From the NCBI GenBank assembly GCA_930367215.1, contig OV884059.1:228965803-229029802 (forward strand): DNA of 64,000 nucleotides, given 5' to 3'. This DNA is from Pollenia angustigena (Eukaryota; Arthropoda; Insecta; Diptera; Polleniidae). The notes under the pieces were generated by a model. That model was not told where the DNA came from. It saw only the letters and a list, made by a program, of their open reading frames with translations, and did not search any database. This document shows positions 44,619 to 54,105 of the stretch, piece after piece. Each line of letters begins with the position of its first letter. The first letter of the stretch is position 1. A program made the translations under genes and the position numbers.

Positions 44619-46094
44619 TAGGGATGAGATTTTCATGCACTAAAAAATCGAAAATATGCGCATAAAATATGCACTAAAAAATCCAATATATGCACCAAAA
44701 AATACAAAAATATGCACTAAAAACTTAAACACATTTTTTTTTTGCAAAACTTTTTGGATTTGTTTTTTTTTTAATTTGTCGTGCTATTCTTCCATCCACA
44801 TTGTTAATTTTAAATTAAGTAAACTAAATCCCTCCTAATTAGTAATTGTATCACCAATATATCCGTAATTGGAAAATACAAATGCTAATTGACTTCTGGC
44901 GTTATTTAAATTTAATATTTCTTTTCCTTTTTTTTCAAACATTCTTAAATTAATCGAAGTTTTTTTGAATAGAATTCTGAAGCATCTAGCCAGGCCCCAA
45001 CTTTGCTACTACTGGCTGCAGTAGAAGGTGAATGAAGGGGTACATTTAATTGAAAAATTGCAATTTAATCGAATTGGCTTCTAAATTCTCTGCAACGCAG
45101 TATAACCCATGTGCAAAGCAAGTAATTTGTAATCCATTGGAAGTCTTATGGCGATTTCTTTTCTGAGAAAAATGTTGCATTAATGTTACATGTTCTACAT
45201 TTTTGTGTTCGTTTGTACAAAAAATACAACTATGAGAAAAATTTTCAAGTTCTTTTGTGAATATGTTGATGAAAAACATGTTGCATATTTTACCCCTTAC
45301 TTTTACTTAAGGTGTTCATACTGCCCTGTTCTACAACTTTGGTACATGCTACTTTGTTTGTACAACAAATGTTTTATTTTGTTTGTCATAATTCATACCG
45401 CCCATAATTTTCTAAAAAACTTATTTTAAAACAAAATATAAAAATTTTTAAACATTAAAACCAAAAAAGTCTATTTATATTATAATCGTTTTAATTTTTA
45501 TAAGCCATTGGTGATGTTAATATTTGTTTTCAACCAGTAATAGCGTGCATAAACCGCTTAAATAGCTTTAAAAATCGCTCATTAAGTACATTAATGATGA
45601 AAGTGTAATAGTTGTAAATAAAAGCACTAATTGTGTTCTATTGAAATTGCACAACATGTAACACTTCGAGTGATTATAGGTAACATTAGAAAATGTTACA
45701 TGTATATACTGTAACATATTTTTCTCAGAAAAGAAATCGCCATTAATGATGTAATATGCTGCATCGGTTTAAAATAGAAGCATCTTTTGTCGAAATCTTG
45801 AAAATCTTCTATTTAAGGCAAAGCTCCAAAAGAATTTATTGATTATTAAAAACGTTTTGAAAAGTTTTTTTTTGTGTATTTAAAAATTTTTTTTAAGAAC
45901 TTTTTTATAATATGAAAAATAAAAGATCCCTCAAAAATGTCAAAATATGCAAAAATATGCATTTAAAACCTAAATATGCAAAAACAAATCGATGCCATTT
46001 TAACGCAAATTTAATGATTCGGAAAGATAATTTGTCGACATCGTTCTTAGACTATCGACAAAAAACATGCATTTGCATGGAAATCGCATCCCTA
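44619..46094. mobile_element. hAT-like element nested at second level (TAGGG termini)
   Basis: TAGGGATGAGATTTTCATGC and TAGGGATGCGATTTCCATGC (inverted) lie between exact CTTATGAC duplications (44611-44618, 46095-46102). Both ends are followed by repeats of AAAATATGCACTAAAAA or its inverse. It shares termini and target preference with 23407-23714, and itself hosts the MITE at 45149-45742. Confidence 0.85.
45149..45742. mobile_element. TTA-target MITE, TGGCGATTTCTTTTC family, copy 1
   Basis: Termini TGGCGATTTCTTTTCTGAG are perfectly inverted, with TTA on both sides (45146-45148, 45743-45745). It contains GTGTTCGTTTGTACAAAAAA and GTAACATGTATATACTGTAAC-like blocks. The second copy, in inverted orientation, is at 61693-62361. 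It forms the third confirmed level of nesting here. Confidence 0.85.
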
Positions 46095-46540
46095 CTTATG
46101 ACAATTTCACGGTTAAAAATAGCAAAAAGCCAGATTTCTTAAGGTGTTCCGAAGCTCGTGCGTTTCGATCCGCCATAGTTTCTAACAAAAATTCTAGTTC
46201 TCTTCAGAATACTATTGCAATTTTACGTCGCCAAACTTCTTGCGATTGCGATTTAAAGAACACATATTATGCGATTTCAAGTCAGAAATACAAATGTTAA
46301 GCGCTTTGCGATTGTCTACTATAATATAAATACACTACTAGAATAAGGCTAAATATGGAAAATTTAAATAAAGGTAATATCACTTGTAAAGTCTTTTTTA
46401 TACAAAACTTTTATTTGGCAATTTTTGGCGATTTCTTTTTACCAAAAACTTAGGAAAATAAATTTCTGGCGATTTTTGCGATTTTCAGTATGCTATTTGG
46501 CGATGAAGGTGAAAATAAATCTGACATCCCTGGTGTGGTG

Positions 46541-47059
46541 TTGTTGTACTGTCTGCAACAAACTTTGATAAGTTAGATGAGATTCAAACAATCACTTCGT
46601 AATTTTAGTCTCAGTAAAAAGTCTAAATTTTTTTTACTTGGTTTAAGAATTTTGTTCTTATTTTAAGAAATTCCTAACTTGATTTTCGAAAGTAATCCCA
46701 TTTAGGACAGTTTAAGTACATTTTAGTGTTATTCGTTCTTGAATTTTTGAGTACGACTCGTACTTAAAGTTAGTAAAAAGAACTTAATTTATCCCGAGGA
46801 TTTTTCTTTCTGTGTAAAGTTCACGTAAGCAGTAATCGGAGATCTGTTTGTATATAAGTTTAATATGCTATTGTGGATTTTTTTCAAGGAGATTTTGGGT
46901 CTTTATACTGTTATTTTTAAGGAATAGCAACAGGATGTTTATATTGCCCTTCATTTAATGATTAGTCGTAGGTCGTAGCATAGTCCGCTTAAAAACCCAC
47001 CGTTAGTCTTTAGGAAATCCATCGTGAGTCTTGGAGACATAATAGATTTTTTTTAAGTT
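46541..47059. other. Right flank of the nested stack
   Basis: It includes the right terminus of the putative outer element (to 46815) and then unassigned AT-rich sequence up to the 3' tail of the minus-strand non-LTR element. Confidence 0.35.
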
Positions 47060-47429
47060 AATTTATTTATTTATTTATTAATTTAATCAATGGATATTAT
47101 CCTAACTGACTAATAACAATATTGACTTAAAATCAATGTATAACATTATGCATTTTGAAATAAAGTAACCAACTTTACGGAATATATGTACATAAAAAAC
47201 AATAATTTTATGCTTTATGGAATTGAAACATAAAGAAAAATCAACAAATTGCGACAAAGAATTAAAATGTCTACATAACCTTGAAAAAGGATCAGCTATA
47301 GCGTAATTTACTCTATAAAATTTAACAAAAAGTAGATTATAATGACGAGTATTGCGACAAGGTATATTGAATTTAACAGAGCCTAACAAAAAAATCCCAA
47401 CAAACATTTTACCATTAATAAGATTAACC

Positions 47430-47486
47430 GGTGGCATGTCATAACGTCCAGTGTCATAGTGTCCATGGACGTTATGACATGCCACC
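47430..47486. mobile_element. 57-bp foldback miniature
   Basis: GGTGGCATGTCATAACGTCC at the left is exactly inverted at the right, with 17 bases between the arms. It is flanked by AGATTAACC on both sides (47421-47429, 47487-47495). The terminal sequence resembles GGTGGGGTGTCACAAGGCC of 15750-16458 position by position, so it is probably the smallest member of that family. It is inserted in the coding remains of the minus-strand retroelement. Confidence 0.75.
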
Positions 47487-47564
47487 AGATTAACCATAAA
47501 AAAAACATTTAACATTGTACGATGACTTTTGAGCGATGGTAATTTTATTAATGCCAGTCTGCTA

Positions 47565-48495
47565 ATGGGTGATTTTTTAGCTATTATCTTTTTGGCAACA
47601 CTGCTTTAAACAGCTGACTCACGTTTCGTGTTTTGTTTCACTGTCAAACATCTTTAGTTTGGTCTATAATTTAACCATGAATCGTCTTACAAACGAAAAA
47701 CGCTTGCAAATTATTGAATTTTATTATCAAACTGCGTGCTCTGTTAAGAAAGTACATCGCGCGCTTCTTGTGTTCAGCGACGAAGCTCATTTTTGGCTCA
47801 ATGGGTACGTTAATAAGCAGAATTGTCGATTTTGGAGTGAAGATCAGCCAGAAACATTGCAAGAGCTACCAGTGCATCTAGAAAAAGTCACAGTTTGGTG
47901 CGGTTTATGGGCTGGTGCTATCATTGGGACCGTACTTCTTCAAAGATGATGCGAATCGTAACGTAACTGTGAATGGTGAGCGCTAACGTGAGATGATATC
48001 CAACTTGTTTTTGCCCAAAATGCAAGAGCTTGACTTGCATGACATGTGGTTTCAACAAGACGGTGCCACATGCCACACAGCAGGCTTAACAATGGACTTA
48101 TTGAGAGGCGTGTTCGGTGAAAATTTTATTTCACGTTCAGGACCGGTCAATTGGCCGCCTAGATCGTGCGATTTAACGCCTTTAGACTATTTATTGTGGG
48201 GCTATGCTAAAGCTCATGTCTATGCACACATGCCCGCTTCAATTGACGCATTGGAAGACAACATTGAAGCATTTATTCATGAGCTGCCGGCCGAAATGTT
48301 GGAAAGAGTATGCCAAAATTGGACTAAGCGGATGGACCATTTGAGGCGCAGTCACGGTCAACATTTGCATGAAATAATCTTCAAACATTAAATTATATGA
48401 ACCGTACTATCGATTCAAATAAAGATTTAATGAATTTTTCGGAATTTGATGTGTTTTTTTTTAACTTTCCTATAGCTCTTAAAAAAATCACCCAT
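47565..48495 (+). mobile_element. Rosa-like DD41D mariner, copy C
   Basis: Termini ATGGGTGATTTTTTAGC and ATGGGTGATTTTTTTAAGAG (inverted) lie between TA duplications (47563-47564, 48496-48497). It is 931 bp, shorter than a full element because of an internal deletion in the transposase gene. It is inserted in the decayed minus-strand non-LTR element. Confidence 0.9.
47677..48391 (+). pseudogene. DD41D mariner transposase pseudogene (copy C)
   Basis: It starts MNRLTNEKRLQIIEFYYQ (helix-turn-helix) and jumps directly from KKVHRALL to FSDEAHFWLNGYVNKQNC, so the rest of the DNA-binding region is deleted. A frameshift follows WCGLWAGAIIG near 47930, and a stop replaces the Tyr codon of GERYRE near 47985. 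The remaining frame (47993-48391) has WFQQDGATCHTA and WPPRSCDLTPLDYLLWGYAK. The Asp pair is separated by 41 residues, as in rosa-type transposases. It ends HLHEIIFKH. It is inactive, but the ends are intact, so it could be moved in trans. Confidence 0.88.
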
Positions 48496-48609
48496 TAGCA
48501 TAGGAAGGAAAGTTTGTCGAGTAACTCCAATGAAGATCACGTTAACAGAATAATAAAAATTGTTTTGGGACAGATTAAATATTCTAAGATAAGTCTAACG
48601 AGTGACACG

Positions 48610-49178
48610 TAAAGTTGGTTCGTTAGAGGAGCGAAATCTTCAGGCACTATTTGGATATGGCTGGCAATAAATGGAGGAAACTAGATGGCTGCAGGGCTAC
48701 CAGGGAAACGTGGCCCACATATGACATAGGTCGCTCTGAGCGACTTCTCAACTTCAGTCGGAAGGACGTGTCGAGACTTACATACGTGCTTACTGGTCAC
48801 TGGACGATTGGTAAGCACGCTATGAGACTCGGCCTCCCTTTCAATGAATGCTGCCGCAGCTGCAGGGAACCTGGAACTGAGGAGACAGTATTTCATCTCC
48901 TATGTGATTGCCCGGCGTTTAACTCAACGCGACATAGATTATTTGGGGATTACCTTCTACGGGGACTCTCGGAGATATCGCGGGTGGGACTCAACAGCCT
49001 GCTGAAATATCTCAACGCAACGGGCTGGCTCTAGCCACCTCGGCATTGCCCCCCTGGTTCAAGTCTGATCGGGGGGTTCCAATTTCTTGACGAGTTGTGT
49101 GGTGTCAAAACGGGGCCACTGTCGGCTCTACTTGCTGCACGCCTGGACCTTTGCGTGCTACCACGATAACCAACCAAC
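48610..49178 (+). pseudogene. Non-LTR retrotransposon 3' end (plus strand)
   Basis: The frame 48651-49034 reads TYDIGRSERLLNFSRKDVSR, LTGHWTIGKHAMRLGLPF, CCRSCREPGTEETVFHLLCD and CPAFNSTRHRLFGDYLL, ending LLKYLNATGWL. This is the conserved Cys/His C-terminal region that follows RNase H in I/R1/LOA-type elements. A GC-rich 3' UTR ends in AACCAACCAACC at 49178. It is 5'-truncated, as typical of incomplete reverse transcription, and inserted between the thumb-region blocks of the minus-strand retroelement. The left junction (48610-48620) is approximate. Confidence 0.75.
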
Positions 49179-50645
49179 CATGGATCGGTGAATTCTTTAG
49201 CCCAGCGCTTATTAAAGCCAAGAACACCTCGAGCTTTATTTGCAGTTACTGTAATATGAGTAACATAGTTGAATTTAGGATCCAGTAAGACTCCAAGATC
49301 AAGAAACGAAATAACCAACTCGAGTTGATGACCACCCAAAGCATAATTAACAGCAATACAGTTATTTCTATAAAAACGCATGCGTTTGCATTTCATAGCT
49401 TTCAGCTCCATCATATTATGATTACACCATAAAAAGAAGTTATTAAGATCCAATTGAAGATAAAAATGATCAACAAAGCAAAGGAAAATTTGTACATCGT
49501 CAGCATACATCAATATACTGGCGAAGTTGATAACGTTGGGCAGATAATTAATAAACAGCGAAAATAAAAGTGGGCCAAGATGACGACTGCCTTGGGGAAC
49601 ACCGGACGAACATTAATAATCTTGGATATACAATTATTGAATTGTACTTTTTGCTTTCTGCCAATTAAATAAGAACTTAACCAGCTTAAACTACTACGGG
49701 ATAAACCTAATAAAGCCAATTTAGTAAGAAGAAGGTGATGGTTAACTTTATCAAACGCTTTACTGAAGTCAGTATAAACGGCATCAGTTTGTTTCTATTG
49801 TGTAAATGCACAATTAATAAAATTGTTAAATGAAGTTTATTGGTTGTAGTTGAACCGCCTTTTCTAAAACCACAACGAGCTGTGATGGCTGAGGAACTCA
49901 GTAACTAGGTTTTCAAAAAGATTTGGAATAGCACTTAATTTGGAAATTCCTCTATAGTTTGTTATATTCGATTTATTACCAGATTAAAATAAAGGTTTTA
50001 TATATGAATCTTTCCATAATACGAGAAAATAACCACATATAATCGAAGCATTGAACATACAAGTTAATGGCGTAACTAATGATTCCGCACATTAATTTCA
50101 AATACATGTTGGAACAAAATCAGGACCATGGCTAAAAGACATCTTTAGCCTTTTTAAGTTAACCAAAATATCACTGCTATTAAAAGTAGGGAAAGAGATA
50201 GCCTGGTTTGATGAGAGCACATAGGGATGACCACTACACTATCATCGTATGCAGCATCAGAATAAGTTGTGGCAAAAAAATCAGCAAACATATCACATAT
50301 GACCTCAGAATCTTCAGATTCTTGGCAACAAAATTTCATAACGGATGGGTATCCATTCGATTTTCTTTTAGAATTGACAAATGCAATGAGCGATTTTGGG
50401 TCACGAACGAAATTGTTTTTTTTAGCCTAGTAAGCTCTTTAGAGTTCTATGGTGGTCCAGCATGTTTGGGTACGTGTTTAATATTAAAAAATACGTAAAT
50501 TTTTTTATAAAATATAGAAACCATCACATCCATATCCGAGCTGTTGTTCAATTGAGAAGGAAAGACGTTGCTGCAGCATGTATTTCTTATTAATTGGTTT
50601 AATAAGTTGTAATTTGTCCGTTTGAAACAAGTGATCTGGAAGAAA

Positions 50646-50813
50646 GTGCACAGCTTTTAATTTTGTTCACAATTTACTGAATTGATAATTCAATTCAATT
50701 TAAATTTTGTTCGAACATGCACCGTTAAACAAATGTTTTTTTTTATGAAAATTGGATTTTTATCAATTCAGTTTTCTCAGTAAATTGTGAACAAAATCAA
50801 AAGTTGTGCACCG
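50646..50813. repeat. Short inverted-repeat MITE
   Basis: GTGCACAGCTTTTAATTTTG at about 50647 and its inverse ending GTTGTGCAC near 50811, with TTCACAATTTACTGA continuing the arms. It adjoins the 5' limit of the decayed non-LTR element. Confidence 0.55.
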
Positions 50814-51771
50814 ATTGCAATGAAATAAAGCTAATTTCATTCGAAATATGTTTAGCTTAGAGTTTTTAGACCAAATTAAAGAACAAAAAAAGGTTTTTTT
50901 ATTTAAAAATTGTTTTTTTTTCAAACCTTTAATGCTATCTCTGAAACTACCTTTCAAACAAGCCCAGATTGAGAAATCTACTATAATTCTATCCGATTTT
51001 ATGACGAATTTAATTAAATTATTCTATGTACTATATATGGAAAAATATCTATTTTGAAATTTTAGGGGGTTTCCAAACCCGACTTAGAGCTATGGTCTCT
51101 TGAGCAACATTTCTCAGAATCACCTATAGATTACGTGTTTGTTATATGGTTCATCAAAAAAAAAAAATCGTTACATACAATTTGACCCGCCCTAATACAT
51201 ATTACATATATATCGTCACCTTAAATGCAAAAGGGCGTAACAACAATTTTCATTTTTTACAGGAGAAGCAAATAACTTGACAAAATTAATAACAACAAGT
51301 TTGAATTTCTTAATAAAGTTGCCATTTTTGATCGCAGGGATCTAAAATTTTTTGTGAACATACAGTTTATTAAAAAAATCGAAAATCAAAAACTCTACTT
51401 TAAGTGACGATGTATAAGCACTATTGGGTTTTACATCAGCGACAAGTTTGATGTGTCCTTATTCACCACTCGCCGTGGTGCAGGGTATTAAAATAAGTTT
51501 CATATTTTTAGTTGTCAAAGCAACTCTTGCTTTCAACTTTTGATGCATATATGTATGTTAGTATGTATGTAAACATGTATACATCCTTGCATGCTTGTCT
51601 CTGGGCTGCAATCAGTGTTCCCACACAACGAGACTTGCCCCAAAATTGGTGACTTCAACAATAATTTGGGAACATATTTCCCAGAGTTTTATATATATTT
51701 TATCGGATTATCAGGTTAAATGGTTATATGTCTTTATTAACAACAACAAAATATATAAAAAAAAAAAAATA
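50814..51771. other. AT-rich spacer with a dispersed-repeat trace
   Basis: Mostly unassigned. 51417-51500 has TTTTACATCAGCGACAAG and CCGTGGTGCAGGGTATTAAA, typical of the end of a dispersed dipteran repeat. Confidence 0.4.
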
Positions 51772-52286
51772 CAGTCAAATCCCTATAACTCGTACCCCGA
51801 TAAATCGTTATTCCCAATAATTCGTAATAAACTGCCGGTCCCTTAAAAAAACCTCGTTAATTCGTAAATTTTCCATACATTTTGGCCCCCTCGCTAATTC
51901 GTAGTTTTTTTTTCAAATAAAATCTTCTTTACCTCTTATAAATCGTAATTGTTTGCTAACTACCCCTTATAATTCGAAATAAAAACAACAGAAACATGGA
52001 AATAATGATTTTTTTTACCGTTTTTTGTGCGTGTGTTCTTGCTTTTGCTTGTGTGTGTCTATATTTTCTTAAGATCAGTTTGTTACATGAATAATTTTTA
52101 TATTTTTTTTTAATAATTGTTTTTTATGTTTTTTTTATCGTTTTGGTAAATAAATTGAAGAACCCCGTTTATTCGTATTTATTTTATTTTAACCCCGTTA
52201 AATCGAAACCCCGCTAAATCGAAAACCCCTATAATTCGTAAGAAATGGCCGGTCCCTTGTGATTACGAACTATCGGGATTTTACGT
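51772..52286. mobile_element. Pogo/Tigger-like MITE, copy 2
   Basis: Same family, length and orientation as 2669-3189. TA, then CAGTCAAATCCCTATAACTC, starts the element, with the same internal GTTAATTCGTA and CCCCTATAATTCGTAAG blocks. The right terminus is mutated (TATCGGGATTTTACGTA). Confidence 0.8.
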
Positions 52287-52975
52287 AAAATAATTTTTTT
52301 TTTGTGACTTTACACTCATATGTTGTGAATTATTACTAAATACCCATATAACCTGATGACAAGCCTTCCGTGAACAACCCAATGTTATTTAATTAACTAA
52401 ATAATTTTTAAAATTTATATTCGTTTCCAGAAATCTAAGGATTTTAATATTAAAAGAAACGTTAACTTTCGAAATCGATGAACAGCCTGTAATATTCTTC
52501 TTCAATTAAATATCGTTTACAACTCAATAATAATTTATGTTTTGAAATCGGGATTTTTTTTTAAAACATCAAAATTAAAATTGAGTACATAAGCCAAAAG
52601 TTTTCTGGCAACACTGGCTGCAAAAAGCAATTTTATTTTTTTAAGTTGTGCATATTAGTGTGTATGTGGTCCATTTATTATATTGCAAATTTATTATTTA
52701 TGCGTCCTAGTCAATTCTTCTGCTCTATTTTTGTTTTTTTTTCTCATGACATGTTACCGACAGTACTAAAATTACATTTCAAAAGTAACAGAGGAACAGT
52801 AGGACATAGAAGCAGGAACATAGGAAAACAAACAAAATTTTTTTTGTAAGTAAACAAAAAATTATTTATTAGGCGCAAGACGAATTCATATATTTATAAG
52901 GTGGCGGCGATATCCCAGCAAATTCAAAAAAAAAAAAAAAAAAAAAAAACAATGAATTGTTATTGTTGGCTTAAA
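52287..52975. other. AT-rich spacer
   Basis: No gene or bounded element. A 24-base or longer A-run lies at 52926-52950. Confidence 0.4.
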
Positions 52976-53525
52976 TCCAATCCCTACAGATAATATTGGA
53001 CTACGTGGTCCATTGTGGCTTAAATGAACTACTTACAACATGGTCCAATGTACTGTAGTATGGACTATGTTACAAGAAATTAGCATGCAGTGCTACCAAC
53101 AAATGCATGATAGTGTCTATTATTAATTGTTTATTTAAAAGTGAAAGTTTGTGAAATTTGTGGAAAAATGGTAAAAAATTAAAAATACCAAGTAAATATA
53201 TTTAATAATAGCAATAATAGACTACATTACTCACCTTAAAAGGCGATTAGTAAAAAATTAAAAAGAAAAATGCATAAACTACCCCTTAAGTGTACTCCAT
53301 ACTCTAGTAACATGGAGTACTTTAAAAACTAACCCATTTTAGTACTCCATGGAGTAGTTTAGGGACTACTTCGGTGGGTTATATGGTCCCCTCCTAGGAC
53401 ATCGTAATGTTAAATGAACCACCCTTTACCCATATACTTGGAGTAGTTTTGAAGTACTCCTGCTCCTTTATGGAATACTCTTTACATGCATGTATGGACT
53501 AGTCTCGTAATTTGCAGGGATTGGA
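52976..53525. mobile_element. Inverted-repeat element (TCCAATCCCTRCA termini)
   Basis: TCCAATCCCTACAGATAA at the left and TCCAATCCCTGCAAATTA (inverted) at the right. The interior repeats TGGTCCA and AGTACTCCAT motifs. No clear target duplication, and the mobilising family is unknown. Confidence 0.5.
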
Positions 53526-53526
53526 C

Positions 53527-53748
53527 GTGACATAACCATACCAAAACTGTATTACCATAGCCACTGTATTACTAAAACGAAATAAACATACCATACAAAC
53601 CAATTCAATTTTGGTTTCTAAATTCGCCATTACGGCTGTGACATAACCATAGCAAAACTGTATTACCATAGCCACTGTATTACCAAAATAACATAAACAT
53701 ACCGTACAAACCAATTCAATTTTGGTTTCTAAATTCGTCTAATTGGAC
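53527..53748. repeat. Two tandem copies of a 111-bp unit
   Basis: GTGACATAACCATACCAAAA at 53527 recurs at 53638 as GTGACATAACCATAGCAAAA. Both units end in TTTTGGTTTCTAAATTCG. The 71-codon minus frame here is a repeat artefact. Confidence 0.75.
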
Positions 53749-53854
53749 CTTTAGTTGGTCAATACGTCCAAAAACCAAGGCAGTTTTCCAGGCAAATTAA
53801 TAACAGGTAGACCCGCCATAAATCGCTCTGAAAAATATCTAGTTTTTTAATTTT

Positions 53855-54105
53855 TTTAGTTAGGCTTGAGTTCATCAAATTAAATTTTGATTAAATTATT
53901 TTTTCTGAAGGAAGGAATTTTTACAACATGAAATTTATTAAAATTTATTGATAATTTTCTTGGCTGAGTTGGGGCTCGAACCTGGGTTGAATTTACATGT
54001 TTCAAGAATCCCCACATTCTTTCATCAGAATTCTAACCTCTGCACCACTGCTGTGCCATCCAGCCACCATCAATCTTTAACCAGTGGCACTGGTGGTTCG
54101 AAATT
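53855..54105 (-). mobile_element. tRNA-like SINE, type 2 head
   Basis: Read on the minus strand: AGCAGTGGTGCAGAGGTTAG (an A-box-like tRNA start), then CCAGGTTCGAGCCCC (B-box near 53970-53985), then a tail (CATGTTGTAAAAATTCC, AAATTTAATT) shared with the type 1 SINEs. The spacing of the A- and B-boxes fits a tRNA-derived Pol III promoter. It is the cleanest copy in the window. Confidence 0.75.

Larger units (their letters stand above)
43545..46532. mobile_element. 3.0-kb hAT-like element (CAGGGMTGTCAGAT termini)
   Basis: CAGGGCTGTCAGATGTGGC and CAGGGATGTCAGATTTATT (inverted) lie between exact GTGTGGTG duplications (43537-43544, 46533-46540). Both subterminal regions repeat GGCGATTTTTGG-type motifs. 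The body has no transposase and is interrupted by another hAT-like element. The short frames inside (43420-43744, 44656-44838, 45912-46300) are not supported as genes. Confidence 0.85.
42236..46815. mobile_element. Probable outer element of a nested stack
   Basis: ACACTCAAAAGAAAAATAAA near 42242 and ACACAGAAAGAAAAATCCTC (inverted) near 46815 could be the termini of a foldback-like element related to the 26411 family. The subterminal parts share AGTACGACTC/GAGTACGGATT motifs and AACTTAACTTA-type blocks. Two hAT-like elements are inserted in it. The pairing is imperfect and no target duplication was found. Confidence 0.35.
47060..50645 (-). pseudogene. Decayed minus-strand non-LTR retrotransposon, interrupted three times
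   Basis: Minus-strand frames run in order: CFKRTNYNLLNQL and SSDMDVMVSIFYKK near 50640-50530, VPKHAGPP near 50470, ICDMFADFFATTYSDAAYDD near 50260, RSSLSWLSSYLIGRKQKVQF near 49660, the catalytic MMYADDVQIFL near 49510, GFNKRWAKEFTDPW near 49200, VSLVRLILEYLICPK near 48590, LALIKLPSLKSHRTMLNVFF near 47530 and SVKFNIPCRNTRHYNLLFVK near 47350. It ends in a (TAAA)n-type tail at about 47060. This is the linker, reverse transcriptase and C-terminal region of a CR1/Jockey-type element with many frameshifts and no endonuclease part. Insertions at 47430-47486, 47565-48495 and 48610-49178 split it. Confidence 0.75.

Noticed and set aside
45046..45429. Frames on both strands, with a similar one at 61999-62187
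   Set aside because: They are shared only because both loci carry the same TTA-target MITE. They have no transposase motif.
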